64,000 bases of DNA, from the NCBI GenBank assembly GCA_016716405.1, contig JADJWK010000001.1:620001-684000 (forward strand), in the 5' to 3' direction. Positions 1 through 7,921 of the stretch are shown in pieces. The number at the start of each line of letters is the position of its first letter. Position 1 is the first letter of the stretch. A program made the translations under genes and the position numbers. The DNA comes from Candidatus Melainabacteria bacterium (GTDB taxonomy: Bacteria; Cyanobacteriota; Vampirovibrionia; Obscuribacterales; Obscuribacteraceae). The notes under the pieces are model-generated. The model worked only from the letters and a program-made list of their open reading frames with translations, was not told where the DNA came from and did not search any database.

Positions 1-90
1 CCCTTTCGGGTTACGGGTTAGGGTGAGGTTCGGAAAAACGGGGGGACGGGGCTCGAATTTGTTTTGTAAACAGGATCGCTGACCTGTTTC

Positions 91-118
91 TTGGCGATTT
101 CGGATCCTGTGCTATACT
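91..118 (+). promoter_or_regulatory. sigma70-type promoter of tRNA-Asp
   Basis: A TTGGCG box (91-96) and a TATACT box (113-118) are separated by 16 bp, about 27 bp upstream of the mature tRNA 5' end. This is the spacing expected for a housekeeping sigma-factor promoter driving the tRNA. The match is by eye; no other strong pair lies between it and the tRNA. Confidence 0.6.
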
Positions 119-144
119 GCACAATCTCTTGAGCAAGCAAGCGA

Positions 145-219
145 GGGATCGTAGCTCAGTTTGGTTAGAGCGCCTGCCTGTCACGCAGGAGGTCGCGGGT
201 TCGAGTCCCGTCGGTCCCG
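145..219 (+). tRNA. tRNA-Asp (anticodon GTC)
   Basis: The cloverleaf folds completely. The acceptor stem is GGGATCG (145-151) with CGGTCCC (212-218), including one U-G pair. The D-arm contains GCTCAGTTTGGTTAGAGC, the anticodon stem is CCTGC/GCAGG with loop CTGTCAC so the anticodon GTC is at 180-182, and the T-arm carries GGTTCGAGTCCC. G219 is the discriminator base expected of tRNA-Asp. The 3' CCA is not encoded, so it must be added after transcription. The tRNA ends only six bases before the stop codon of the convergent hydrolase gene. Confidence 0.97.
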
Positions 220-225
220 GATTTA

Positions 226-1059
226 CTAAAGTCCCAATAGGAATTCATCCACCGCGCCGGTCAGTACGCGGCATTCTCTTCGTGACGCCACACCGCTGTG
301 GGCGGAGTCACGCAGAATGACCAGGCGTTTCGGCTCGGCGGCGGATTGATAGAGGGTCTGGGCATGCGAGATGTCGATGAGCTCGTCTTTGCCGCCGTGG
401 ATGATCAGCTTCGGCGTGTTCAGCCGCGAGAGCACCCTGGCATTGTCGAGCACCGGCCTGAATTGCAGGAAGCCGGGTACGAATCTGGCAAGCCGGACCA
501 CTTGACGAGCAAGCACCGGAAAGGAGCTGTAGCCCGCTTGCAAGAGAAGACCGGCGTGGTCCCTCTTGCTGGCGATGTGGCTTGCTACCCCGGAGCCAAG
601 TGAGATTCCTATCAAGACGATTTTGGTATCTTCGAATCCGAGAGTGTTTTTCAAGAAGTCGAAGGCACTAAGACCGTCTCGACAGATTGTCTGCAGAGTC
701 GGATTACCGGGGCTTTTTCCGAATCCCCGATAGTCGAAGACGAGGGCGGACATGCGATTGCGAAGGGCATGGGCCGCCACCGAAGACCAGCTCGCTACGT
801 TGCCGGCATTGCCGTGGCAGAAGAGAGCGGCGGAGTCTGCGCCCGGATATTCGAAATACCAGGCGTGCAGGACGGCGCCCTTGCCGGTGCCGATAGACAC
901 ATCCCTGGCTTCGATCCCGGCCACTACTCGTGAGGCGTAGTCGCCTTCGATGTAGGGTCTGGGCTTGAAAACGAATCCCCGGTAGAGGCGGGGCGAAAAG
1001 CGGGGCGAGAGCGCTATCAGAGTCGCTGTTATCGCCAGAGCAAGAGTCAGGAAAATCAT
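226..1059 (-). CDS. alpha/beta hydrolase (BEM46/FrsA-like)
   Basis: This 277-residue protein looks like a serine hydrolase of the alpha/beta-fold group often called BEM46 or YqkD/FrsA-like. An N-terminal hydrophobic segment (about residues 2-18) suggests a membrane anchor or signal sequence. Visible motifs are HGNAGN (oxyanion region), FDYRGFGKS, the nucleophile elbow GISLGSG with Ser as nucleophile, a GGKDELI segment for the acid and a late SAHSG segment for the His. Substrate cannot be told. The start at 1059 gives the full hydrophobic N-terminus, although its ribosome binding site is weak. It lies downstream of the M1 aminopeptidase on the same strand but is separated by a strong terminator, so it is probably transcribed alone. 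It converges with the tRNA. Confidence 0.8.
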   Translation of the reverse strand: MIFLTLALAITATLIALSPRFSPRLYRGFVFKPRPYIEGDYASRVVAGIEARDVSIGTGKGAVLHAWYFEYPGADSAALFCHGNAGNVASWSSVAAHALRNRMSALVFDYRGFGKSPGNPTLQTICRDGLSAFDFLKNTLGFEDTKIVLIGISLGSGVASHIASKRDHAGLLLQAGYSSFPVLARQVVRLARFVPGFLQFRPVLDNARVLSRLNTPKLIIHGGKDELIDISHAQTLYQSAAEPKRLVILRDSAHSGVASRRECRVLTGAVDEFLLGL

Positions 1060-1117
1060 CGCTTGAGTTTTGATTACTAAGACGAGAGTAAAGCCAACCG
1101 TTTTGCAGAGCAGGCGG

Positions 1118-1161
1118 AAAAAAGGAGCGGCCGGTCAGGGTTTCCCCTTTCCGGCCGCTCC
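1118..1161 (-). terminator. intrinsic terminator of pepN
   Basis: On the minus strand, an 11-bp perfect GC-rich stem (GGAGCGGCCGG with CCGGCCGCTCC) is followed directly by six T residues. It lies about 50 bp past the stop of the M1 aminopeptidase gene. Confidence 0.9.
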
Positions 1162-1211
1162 CGGCAATACCTAGATTTTCAGCCAGGCATCAGCCTGCTT
1201 GCTCGAGCCGA

Positions 1212-3833
1212 TTAGCTCTTGCTCGCGGTCTGCTTCGGCAGAAGGTGTGCCGAAAGGTTCGGCGCCTGCTCCGCCCGCAGCTTGACGTTGATGTCCAGCT
1301 GCTCGAGCATCTGAGCGATCGCCATGTCGCCGGCCTTGACCTTGGTGCGCGAGAAGAAGTCGCGCACGTCCGGAGCCAGGTCGGGGGTGTCGAGAGAGTG
1401 AGCCGAGCCCACCATGCGCACCACGCCGGAATCCGGATAGGCCTTGACCATGCGGTCGAAGTTGGACTTCAGGTAGTCCCATGCCAGCGGCGCCGCAAAC
1501 CGGTTGCCCAGCAGCGCGGCGAAGAGGAAGGGAGCATCCTGCGAACGGACGTCGGCGCTCAGGCACTTCTCGATGGTCTCCTGGAGCAGCTCCGTGTCAC
1601 GGAACCCGGCCAGGGCATAGAGGAAGCGCAGGGTATCCTGCGGGTTGGTGGCTTCCTTGCTGAGCTTGAAGAACTCGTCGTAACGAGCCTTGTCGCCGCA
1701 GTAGGCGAGGACGCCCACCAGCGATGCGGCCAGATTGGCATCCACCGAGCTCTTGTCCGCCTTCCAGCGGTCGAAGTACTCGGCGGCCCTGGTCTGGACC
1801 TCCTCGCTGTCGCCGACGGTGCCCAGGAAGCTGATCAGCTGCGCGCGCAGCTCGCTGTCCTGGACCGGCTCGCCATCCTTGCGATCCCAGCCGAGACGCT
1901 GCACCGAGGGAGTGACCAGGTCGCGGGCCAGGGCTTCCAGGCTCGTCTTGGCTTCGCCTTCGACGAGCTTGTGCAGGTGGCGCACCGAAGCGGTGAGGAT
2001 GGCCCAGACGTTCGGGTCGGACTCACCGGCGAAAATCTTCACCAGACCGAGGTAGTCCTCCACCGGCGTGATGCCGGCGCGGACCGTCGACCAGGCGTCG
2101 TTGATCAGGTTGAAGCGCTCGACGGTGTCGAGGGTGGTGCCAATCTCGTCGGTGAGCTTGGCGTTCAGCGCCGGGGAGTAGACCACCCGGTAGAAGCCGC
2201 TACCGCCGGCGTTGACCACCACGTGGTCGAACTTCTCGCCGACGTAGATGGTCTCTTCGCTGTTGCCCACCACCAGCTTCTTCTCGACGAAGGAGCCGTC
2301 GGCCTTGCGCACTCGCATGATGACCGGGACCGGCCACACCGAGGCGTCCTCCTCGGGGAGGAACTTGAAGGGCTTCTGGGTGAGGACAACGGTGCCTGCG
2401 GAGTCGCCTTCCCGGACCTCGATGACGGGGTGACCGGCGGTGAAGACCCAGGCGTCCATGATCTTGCGGGCCGGCACATCGAGACCGTTGCGCTTGCAGG
2501 ACTCCTCGAAGGCGTCCCACAGGTCGTGGGTCTCGGTGTTGCCGTAAGCGTGCTTCTTCAGGTAGGCGCTGATGCCCTGACGGAACACCTCGGCGCCGAT
2601 GAACTCGTGGAGCTGGTAGAGCACCGAGCAACCCTTCTCGTAGGAGATCACGTCGAAGAGCTCGTCGATCTCGTCCGGGTGATGCACCGGGCACTCGATG
2701 GGATGGGTGCTGCGCAGAGCGTCGACACGCGACGCGGCGGCGCGGGCCAGGGCGAACTCCTCCCAGACCTTCCACTCAGGCTTCCAGTGGTGCAGGCAGA
2801 GGTTCTCCATGAAGGTGGCGAAGGACTCGTTGAGCCAGAGCCCGTTCCACCACTTCATGGTGACCAGGTCGCCGAACCACATGTGAGCCAGCTCATGCAG
2901 GACGACCACGGCGACGCGCACCTTGGCGGCGTGCGGGGCGTTGTCCTCGTCGACGAGCAGGGCGGTCTCGCGGTAGGTGATGCAGCCGAGGTTTTCCATG
3001 GCGCCTGCGGCGAAGTCCGGGATGGCGATGTGGTCGATCTTGTCACCGCCGGCGTAGGGAACCTCGAAGTAGTTCTCGTACCAGTCGGTGGCGAAAGCCG
3101 CGGCCTTGAGCGCGAAGCCGGTGAGCTTCTCGCGACCGGGGACGCACCAGATGCGCACTTCCTTGCCGTTCACGTTCACCGGTTTGCTGGAGACGAACTC
3201 GCCGATGACGAAAGCCACCAGGTAGGTGGACATCTTCATGGTCTTGGCGAACTTGACGGTCTTCTTGCCGTTCTCGACGGTCTGCGAGATGACCCGGCCG
3301 TTGCTGATGGCGGTCAGGTTCTCGTCGATGACCTGGGTCACCGAGAATGTGGCCTTGAAATCGGGCTCGTCCCAGCACGGGAAGGCGCGCCGGGCGTCGG
3401 TGGCCTCGAACTGGGTGGTGGCGATGGTGTGCTTCTGGCCGGATTCGTCCGTCCAGTGGCTGCGATAGAAACCCTTGAGCTTGTCGTTGAGCACGCCGTC
3501 GAAAGTAGCGTGGAACTTCCAGTTGCCTGCTCCCAGGGTCCCGGCGAACTTGATGGTGGCGATCTCGGCCTTCTCGTCGACCGTCACCTTGCCATCGAGT
3601 CTGGTGCCGTCTGCGGAGACGACAAAAACCTTCTTGAGCTTGAGCTCCTTGACGTTGAGCTTGATGGTGCCCGTCGGCTCCAGCACCTCGATGTCCACGA
3701 CCTCCTCGCCGCTGAAAGTGAACGCGGTGAGGTCGGGGTGGAAGGTCAGATCGTAGTGACTAGGAACCACATTGCGGGGCAGCCGGATCTCGGCATCAAG
3801 CGCAGGAGACTTTCCTTGCTTGGTCTTGGACAT
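1212..3833 (-). CDS. pepN: M1 family aminopeptidase (PepN / puromycin-sensitive type)
   Basis: This 873-residue zinc aminopeptidase removes N-terminal residues from peptides, most likely in the cytoplasm as part of peptide turnover. There is no signal peptide. The M1 substrate-binding motif GAMEN lies near residue 276, the zinc site HELAH near 313, and the second zinc ligand in NESFA about 20 residues on. The remaining 450 residues form the helical ERAP1-C-like domain, and the total length fits the eukaryote-like puromycin-sensitive group. The start at 3833 is backed by a GGAGG ribosome binding site a few bases upstream. Codon use is strongly GC-ending, as in the M4, acyl-CoA dehydrogenase and 665-residue genes that follow, which suggests high expression. 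It is followed by its own terminator. Confidence 0.95.
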   Translation of the reverse strand: MSKTKQGKSPALDAEIRLPRNVVPSHYDLTFHPDLTAFTFSGEEVVDIEVLEPTGTIKLNVKELKLKKVFVVSADGTRLDGKVTVDEKAEIATIKFAGTLGAGNWKFHATFDGVLNDKLKGFYRSHWTDESGQKHTIATTQFEATDARRAFPCWDEPDFKATFSVTQVIDENLTAISNGRVISQTVENGKKTVKFAKTMKMSTYLVAFVIGEFVSSKPVNVNGKEVRIWCVPGREKLTGFALKAAAFATDWYENYFEVPYAGGDKIDHIAIPDFAAGAMENLGCITYRETALLVDEDNAPHAAKVRVAVVVLHELAHMWFGDLVTMKWWNGLWLNESFATFMENLCLHHWKPEWKVWEEFALARAAASRVDALRSTHPIECPVHHPDEIDELFDVISYEKGCSVLYQLHEFIGAEVFRQGISAYLKKHAYGNTETHDLWDAFEESCKRNGLDVPARKIMDAWVFTAGHPVIEVREGDSAGTVVLTQKPFKFLPEEDASVWPVPVIMRVRKADGSFVEKKLVVGNSEETIYVGEKFDHVVVNAGGSGFYRVVYSPALNAKLTDEIGTTLDTVERFNLINDAWSTVRAGITPVEDYLGLVKIFAGESDPNVWAILTASVRHLHKLVEGEAKTSLEALARDLVTPSVQRLGWDRKDGEPVQDSELRAQLISFLGTVGDSEEVQTRAAEYFDRWKADKSSVDANLAASLVGVLAYCGDKARYDEFFKLSKEATNPQDTLRFLYALAGFRDTELLQETIEKCLSADVRSQDAPFLFAALLGNRFAAPLAWDYLKSNFDRMVKAYPDSGVVRMVGSAHSLDTPDLAPDVRDFFSRTKVKAGDMAIAQMLEQLDINVKLRAEQAPNLSAHLLPKQTASKS

Positions 3834-4675
3834 TTTGCTATGCCTCCATTTGGCTGTTGTGAATGGCCGGTCGCGAGAATACCCTATAAAGAGTACTAAT
3901 TCGCTGACCGACCGAAGATAAAACTTGACCGGAACGTTATGCTTGCCAACCTTTTCGGGGAGCTTTCAGGCCAGACGATAGACTCTCTCGCGTGACAGAA
4001 CTGTCGCGGGTAGAGGTGAAAAGTCGCTTCTCGGGCGTTTCTGGCTAAAGGCTCAACTACTTCAGTTGGCAAGACATAAACAACGAGACGACCCTAGAGC
4101 TTCTCTCTTTTGACTTTCAAAGAGAAACAGTTCAATTCTGCCTAAGCTGCAGTGCCCGGGCGGTTGTCAAGCGCCACGGTTCTTGATTTCCAGGTCCGGA
4201 AACCTGCCTTGTCGTGGGTGGGTATGTGATTAGCAGAGCTCTCAGAGCTGCGTTATCTACTAAGATTTATATCTCGCTTATATACCTCGATAGCTGTCAA
4301 GCTAATACTGGTCAGTCTTTCCAATACAGCTTCTTGTTGAATACCGATCCGTCAAACAAGTAGTGTTTAGTTACTGTTTCTGTCTTTTCCACCAAGGTCT
4401 CAAATCCAGCTCCAATTCGAACATAGCTCCGAGTCGAGAACCTCAATTCTCTTCTCCGCCCGGCTTCCTGCCTGGCAAGAGTGGCACGCCTGTTCTGTGG
4501 CGCGTTGACTCAAAGCTGAATATCGAGAGCTGAGCGGATTTTATGCCGCGTGGGCAAGCAGGCAGACATCGTTTTGACGAAGGGCTCGCCGAGGTTTCGA
4601 CGGGCTCCTTCACTTACTTAACCCGTTTGCCTGTTGCCTTCGGCACGGCAAACCAACACGAAAGAGGAATCCACT
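3834..4675. other. 842-bp divergent intergenic region
   Basis: This stretch lies between the divergent pepN and M4 peptidase genes and should hold both promoters. I see no convincing gene, no recognisable structured RNA (RNase P, tmRNA and SRP signatures were looked for) and no clear -35/-10 pair. A small stem (TTCTCTTT/AAAGAGAA type) lies near 4102-4130 without a T run. Confidence 0.5.
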
Positions 4676-5707
4676 ATGAGCAATCACAATCACATGGAAG
4701 GTTTCATTCCGGATTACGTGCTGCAGGACATCGCGCACCTCAACCCCCAGCTTCTGAGCCCTCGGTTCACCATGCTCGAGACGCAGAAGCTGTTCTTGAA
4801 GGCGATCGCCCAGCAGGGCAACATCCGGCAGCTGACCAGCGGCGGCTCGACGGCCCAGCGCAAGATCTACGACGCGCAGAACCGTCGCTCGCTGCCCGGC
4901 ACCCGCGCTCGCTTCGAGGGCGACGCCGCCACCGGCGACGCCATCGTCGACGCGGCCTACGAGTATCACGGCGACACCCTGATCTTCGTCAAGGAGGTCA
5001 TGGGCCGGAACTCCATCGACAACCAGGGGATGAATCTCCTGGGCACGGTCCACTACGGCGTGGACTACTCCAACGCCTTCTGGAACTCTCGCCAGATGGT
5101 CTACGGTGACGGCGACAAGGTGATCTTCGTCACCTTCGTGCGTCCCACCGTGGTCGGTCACGAGCTGTTCCACGGCATCACCGAGCACACCAACGGTCTC
5201 GAGTACCAGGACCAGCCCGGCGCTCTCAACGAGAGCCTGTCGGACGTGGGCGGCGTACTGGTTCGCCAGTACAAGGGTCGCCTGCGCGCTGACCAGGACT
5301 CGTGGCTCCTGGGCACGGGTCTCTTCGCCAAGGGCATCAACGCCCGCGCTCTGCGTGACATGTTGAACCCCGGCACGGCCTACGACGATCCCAAGATCGG
5401 CAAGGACCGCCAGCCGGCTCACATGAAGGACCTGTACACCGGCTGGGGCGACAACGGCGGCGTGCACATCAACTCGGGCATCCCGAACCGGGCGTTCGCG
5501 ACCTTCGCGATCGCCGCGGGCGGTTACGCCTGGGAGGCGCCGTTCGAGGTGTGGAGCGAGACCGCGTTCGGCAAGAACCGCGTCGGCTCCAAGGCCCAGT
5601 TCCAGGACTTCGCTGACCTGAGCGTCAGCAACTGCTCGTCGCTCCAGCCCAAGCTGGTGGACAAGCTGGTCAAGGCCTGGGACACCGTCGGCATCACCGT
5701 CAAGTAA
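4676..5707 (+). CDS. M4 (thermolysin-family) metallopeptidase, protealysin-like
   Basis: This 343-residue neutral zinc metallopeptidase carries HELFH at residues 162-166, NESLSD with Glu186 as third zinc ligand, the thermolysin block NAFWNSRQMVYGDGD just before, and NGGVHINSGIPNRAF with the transition-state His. The N-terminus lacks a signal peptide. Instead, a short leader of about 50 residues with IPDYVLQDIA recalls the PPYML motif of protealysin-type short propeptides, so it is probably a protealysin-like enzyme rather than a classical secreted thermolysin. The ATG at 4676 is chosen because AAAGAGGA lies 8 bp upstream and the downstream sequence is family-like; an upstream in-frame start at 4634 has no such site. 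Known relatives self-activate by cleaving the propeptide; how this one leaves the cell, if it does, is unknown. Confidence 0.93.
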   Translation: MSNHNHMEGFIPDYVLQDIAHLNPQLLSPRFTMLETQKLFLKAIAQQGNIRQLTSGGSTAQRKIYDAQNRRSLPGTRARFEGDAATGDAIVDAAYEYHGDTLIFVKEVMGRNSIDNQGMNLLGTVHYGVDYSNAFWNSRQMVYGDGDKVIFVTFVRPTVVGHELFHGITEHTNGLEYQDQPGALNESLSDVGGVLVRQYKGRLRADQDSWLLGTGLFAKGINARALRDMLNPGTAYDDPKIGKDRQPAHMKDLYTGWGDNGGVHINSGIPNRAFATFAIAAGGYAWEAPFEVWSETAFGKNRVGSKAQFQDFADLSVSNCSSLQPKLVDKLVKAWDTVGITVK

Positions 5708-5741
5708 GACGGCGGAGTCGGCGATTTCCACTCTCGCCGGG

Positions 5742-5790
5742 CGGAGGCAGGCAACGGTGCTTGCCTTCGCTCCGGTGGGGGTCTGTTTTT
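5742..5790 (+). terminator. probable terminator after the M4 peptidase gene
   Basis: An imperfect GC-rich stem (CGGAGGCAGGC with GCTTGCCTTCGCTCCG, one bulge) precedes a GGGGTCTGTTTTT run about 35 bp after the stop codon. Confidence 0.45.
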
Positions 5791-5887
5791 CCTTACTTTC
5801 CTGCAGCGGGCTAGCGATAGTCCGAATACTCGCCATACCTGAATTTTCAAAGGGTGTGGCATCTTACCAAAAGTAAGGTTGTGTACT

Positions 5888-7810
5888 ATGAAGAAGTCAA
5901 ATCGACCCGACGGCCAGGATCGTAACCTGGCCGAGGACGTTCTGCGTCAGGCGGGGAAGAGCGAAAAAGAGGTCGAGAAGATCGGCCAGCTCGACCGCGG
6001 TGACGATCTTGTCGAGGGCACTTTCGATGCCAAGTTCCGTACCGTCAACAGTCCCGTTCACAAGGCGGTCTGGTCCGGCAAGACTCCGGTCTCGCTGTTC
6101 CGCCGTCAGAAGAGCACCAGTGTCGGTGCCGAGCAGGGCTATCGTGAGCAGATGAAGGCGGCCATCGCGGTGGTGAAGAGCCATCGTGACGCCCGCACGC
6201 TCTACGGTCCGGACGACAAGGTTACGGACCAGGTCATCGCCGACCTGGCCAAGACCGGCTACTGGGGCGCTCTGATTGCGCCTGAGCACGGCGGATGGGG
6301 CGCGCCCCTGTCCGAGTTCATGCCGTTCCTCACCCGTATGGCTTGCGAAGGCGATGCGACGGTGGCCGGGATGGCTTCCATCCACGGCTGCATCGGCGCT
6401 GTCGACCCGGTCGAAGCGTACGGCAGCGATGAGTTCAAGGCCGAGTATCTGCCCAAGCTGGCGAGCGGTGAGCGTCTCTCGGCGTTCGCTCTCACCGAGC
6501 CCTGGGCCGGCTCCGACCTGACGGCTCTGCGCACCACGGCTGTGCTCGACGGCGACCACTATGTCGTCAACGGGCGCAAGATGTTCATCAGCAACGTCGT
6601 GCCCGGACGCACCATCGGTCTGGTGGTGCTCATCGACGGCAAGCCGGCGGTGTTGATCGCGGACCTGCCCGACTCCGAGAACGAGCATTTCCAGCTGGAT
6701 CGCTACGGCATCCACGCTGTCACCCACATCCACAACTACGGAATCGTCTTCAAGGACTTCCGTGTCCCGGCCAAGAACCTCCTGGTTCCGCCGGTGGGCG
6801 ACGGTCTGACCATCGCCTATCACGGTCTCAACCGTGGGCGTGTGGCTCTGTGCGCGAACTCCGCCGGCACCATGCGCCTCATCCTGAAGAGCATGCTGCC
6901 CTGGGCCGACTTCCGTGAGACCTACGGCGATGCCATCGGCAAGCGCGAGCTCGTGCAGCGTCGCGTCGCCCGGCTCGCCTCTCTGATCGTCGGCGCGGAC
7001 GCGCTGGTCGCCTGGGGCTCGTCTCTGCTCGATGAGGGCTATCGCGGCGAGCTCGAGTGCATCGTGGCCAAGATTTTCGGCGCCGATGCCCTGCATGAGG
7101 CCAGCACCGTGCTCGGTCTCAAGACGCATGGCGGTCGGACCTTCCTGAAGGGCCACCTGATCGGCGACAACATCCACGACTTCCTCGCTCCCTCGATTTA
7201 CGAGGGTGAGAACGAGATGCTCGGGATGGCTCTGTTCAAGGGGCTGGTGAAGGACCACGGCAACAAGTACATGGCTCCGTTCGCGACGGTGAAGGGTTTC
7301 AACCCGATGAATCCGGCGCATCTGTGGAAGCTCAAGGGCGCTTGCCTGCGTCTCGGCTTCTACACTGTCGGTGCCCTGCTCAACCGTGGCGACAGCCAGT
7401 CCATCGCCGGTCTCAACCCGAAGCTCGCGCGTCATGCGAAGTTCGCCCTCAAGAACTTCCGCAAGGTGATGCGTCAGATCCACTTCGCCATGCTGCAGCA
7501 CCAGCTCAAGCTGGCTGACCGGCAGCAGCGGATGATCGAGCTTTCGAGCGACGTGCAGAGGACTGTGGTGATTCTCGCCACCTGCCTGCATGCCAGCGAG
7601 CTGGGCGACGACGCGACGGTTCTCGCCGCCGATGTCCTTTCCCGCGAGCTGACCCGCCAGATCAAGGGCGGTCGCGCCACCGACGACGACTTCCGTGCCA
7701 ACGTGAAGCTCGCCAGGATGGTGGCCGGCGGTCAGTTCAAGCAGCTCGAGGGTGTGGCGGACAGCCCCATCCTGCGCTCGTACACCAAGGACGGCCTGGC
7801 CGGATTCTGA
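5888..7810 (+). CDS. acyl-CoA dehydrogenase, long form
   Basis: This 640-residue flavoenzyme of the acyl-CoA dehydrogenase family would catalyse FAD-dependent alpha,beta-desaturation of acyl-CoA, the first step of beta-oxidation. The family signature FALTEPWAGSDL lies near residue 200, followed by VVNGRKMFISN in the middle beta domain. YEGENEM near residue 437 places the Glu in the position used as catalytic base by many members. The protein is about 250 residues longer than classical dehydrogenases, with an N-terminal extension of about 90 residues and a C-terminal helical domain of about 170, which resembles very-long-chain or FadE-like enzymes. ATG 5888 is chosen because TAAGG lies about 9 bp upstream; TTG at 5879 is in frame but less likely. 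It is followed by a strong terminator. Chain-length preference cannot be read from the sequence, and no other beta-oxidation gene is nearby. Confidence 0.9.
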   Translation: MKKSNRPDGQDRNLAEDVLRQAGKSEKEVEKIGQLDRGDDLVEGTFDAKFRTVNSPVHKAVWSGKTPVSLFRRQKSTSVGAEQGYREQMKAAIAVVKSHRDARTLYGPDDKVTDQVIADLAKTGYWGALIAPEHGGWGAPLSEFMPFLTRMACEGDATVAGMASIHGCIGAVDPVEAYGSDEFKAEYLPKLASGERLSAFALTEPWAGSDLTALRTTAVLDGDHYVVNGRKMFISNVVPGRTIGLVVLIDGKPAVLIADLPDSENEHFQLDRYGIHAVTHIHNYGIVFKDFRVPAKNLLVPPVGDGLTIAYHGLNRGRVALCANSAGTMRLILKSMLPWADFRETYGDAIGKRELVQRRVARLASLIVGADALVAWGSSLLDEGYRGELECIVAKIFGADALHEASTVLGLKTHGGRTFLKGHLIGDNIHDFLAPSIYEGENEMLGMALFKGLVKDHGNKYMAPFATVKGFNPMNPAHLWKLKGACLRLGFYTVGALLNRGDSQSIAGLNPKLARHAKFALKNFRKVMRQIHFAMLQHQLKLADRQQRMIELSSDVQRTVVILATCLHASELGDDATVLAADVLSRELTRQIKGGRATDDDFRANVKLARMVAGGQFKQLEGVADSPILRSYTKDGLAGF

Positions 7811-7820
7811 TGTGTTTTCA

Positions 7821-7880
7821 GGGGCCAGGACGGTTGCTCGGAGTTATGCTCCGGCGCCGTTCTGGTCCCTTTTTCTTTTT
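7821..7880 (+). terminator. intrinsic terminator of the acyl-CoA dehydrogenase gene
   Basis: A long stem (GGGGCCAGGACGG with CCGTTCTGGTCCC) capped by a second small hairpin is followed by TTTTTCTTTTT. It begins 11 bp after the stop codon. Confidence 0.9.
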
Positions 7881-7921
7881 CCAGCGCCTGACATAAAGTC
7901 CAAACGATAGGAAAGCACCCT

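Noticed and set aside
1..60. GGGTTAGGGTGAGG motif at the window start, similar to a riboswitch core
   Set aside because: Only a short match, no surrounding consensus, and the following gene is a tRNA with its own promoter.
1245..3899. 884-codon open frame antisense to the M1 aminopeptidase
   Set aside because: Its translation is rich in Val, Leu, Asp, His and Gly as expected from the complement of a GC-ending gene, shows no domain, and the opposite strand carries a complete, motif-bearing aminopeptidase.
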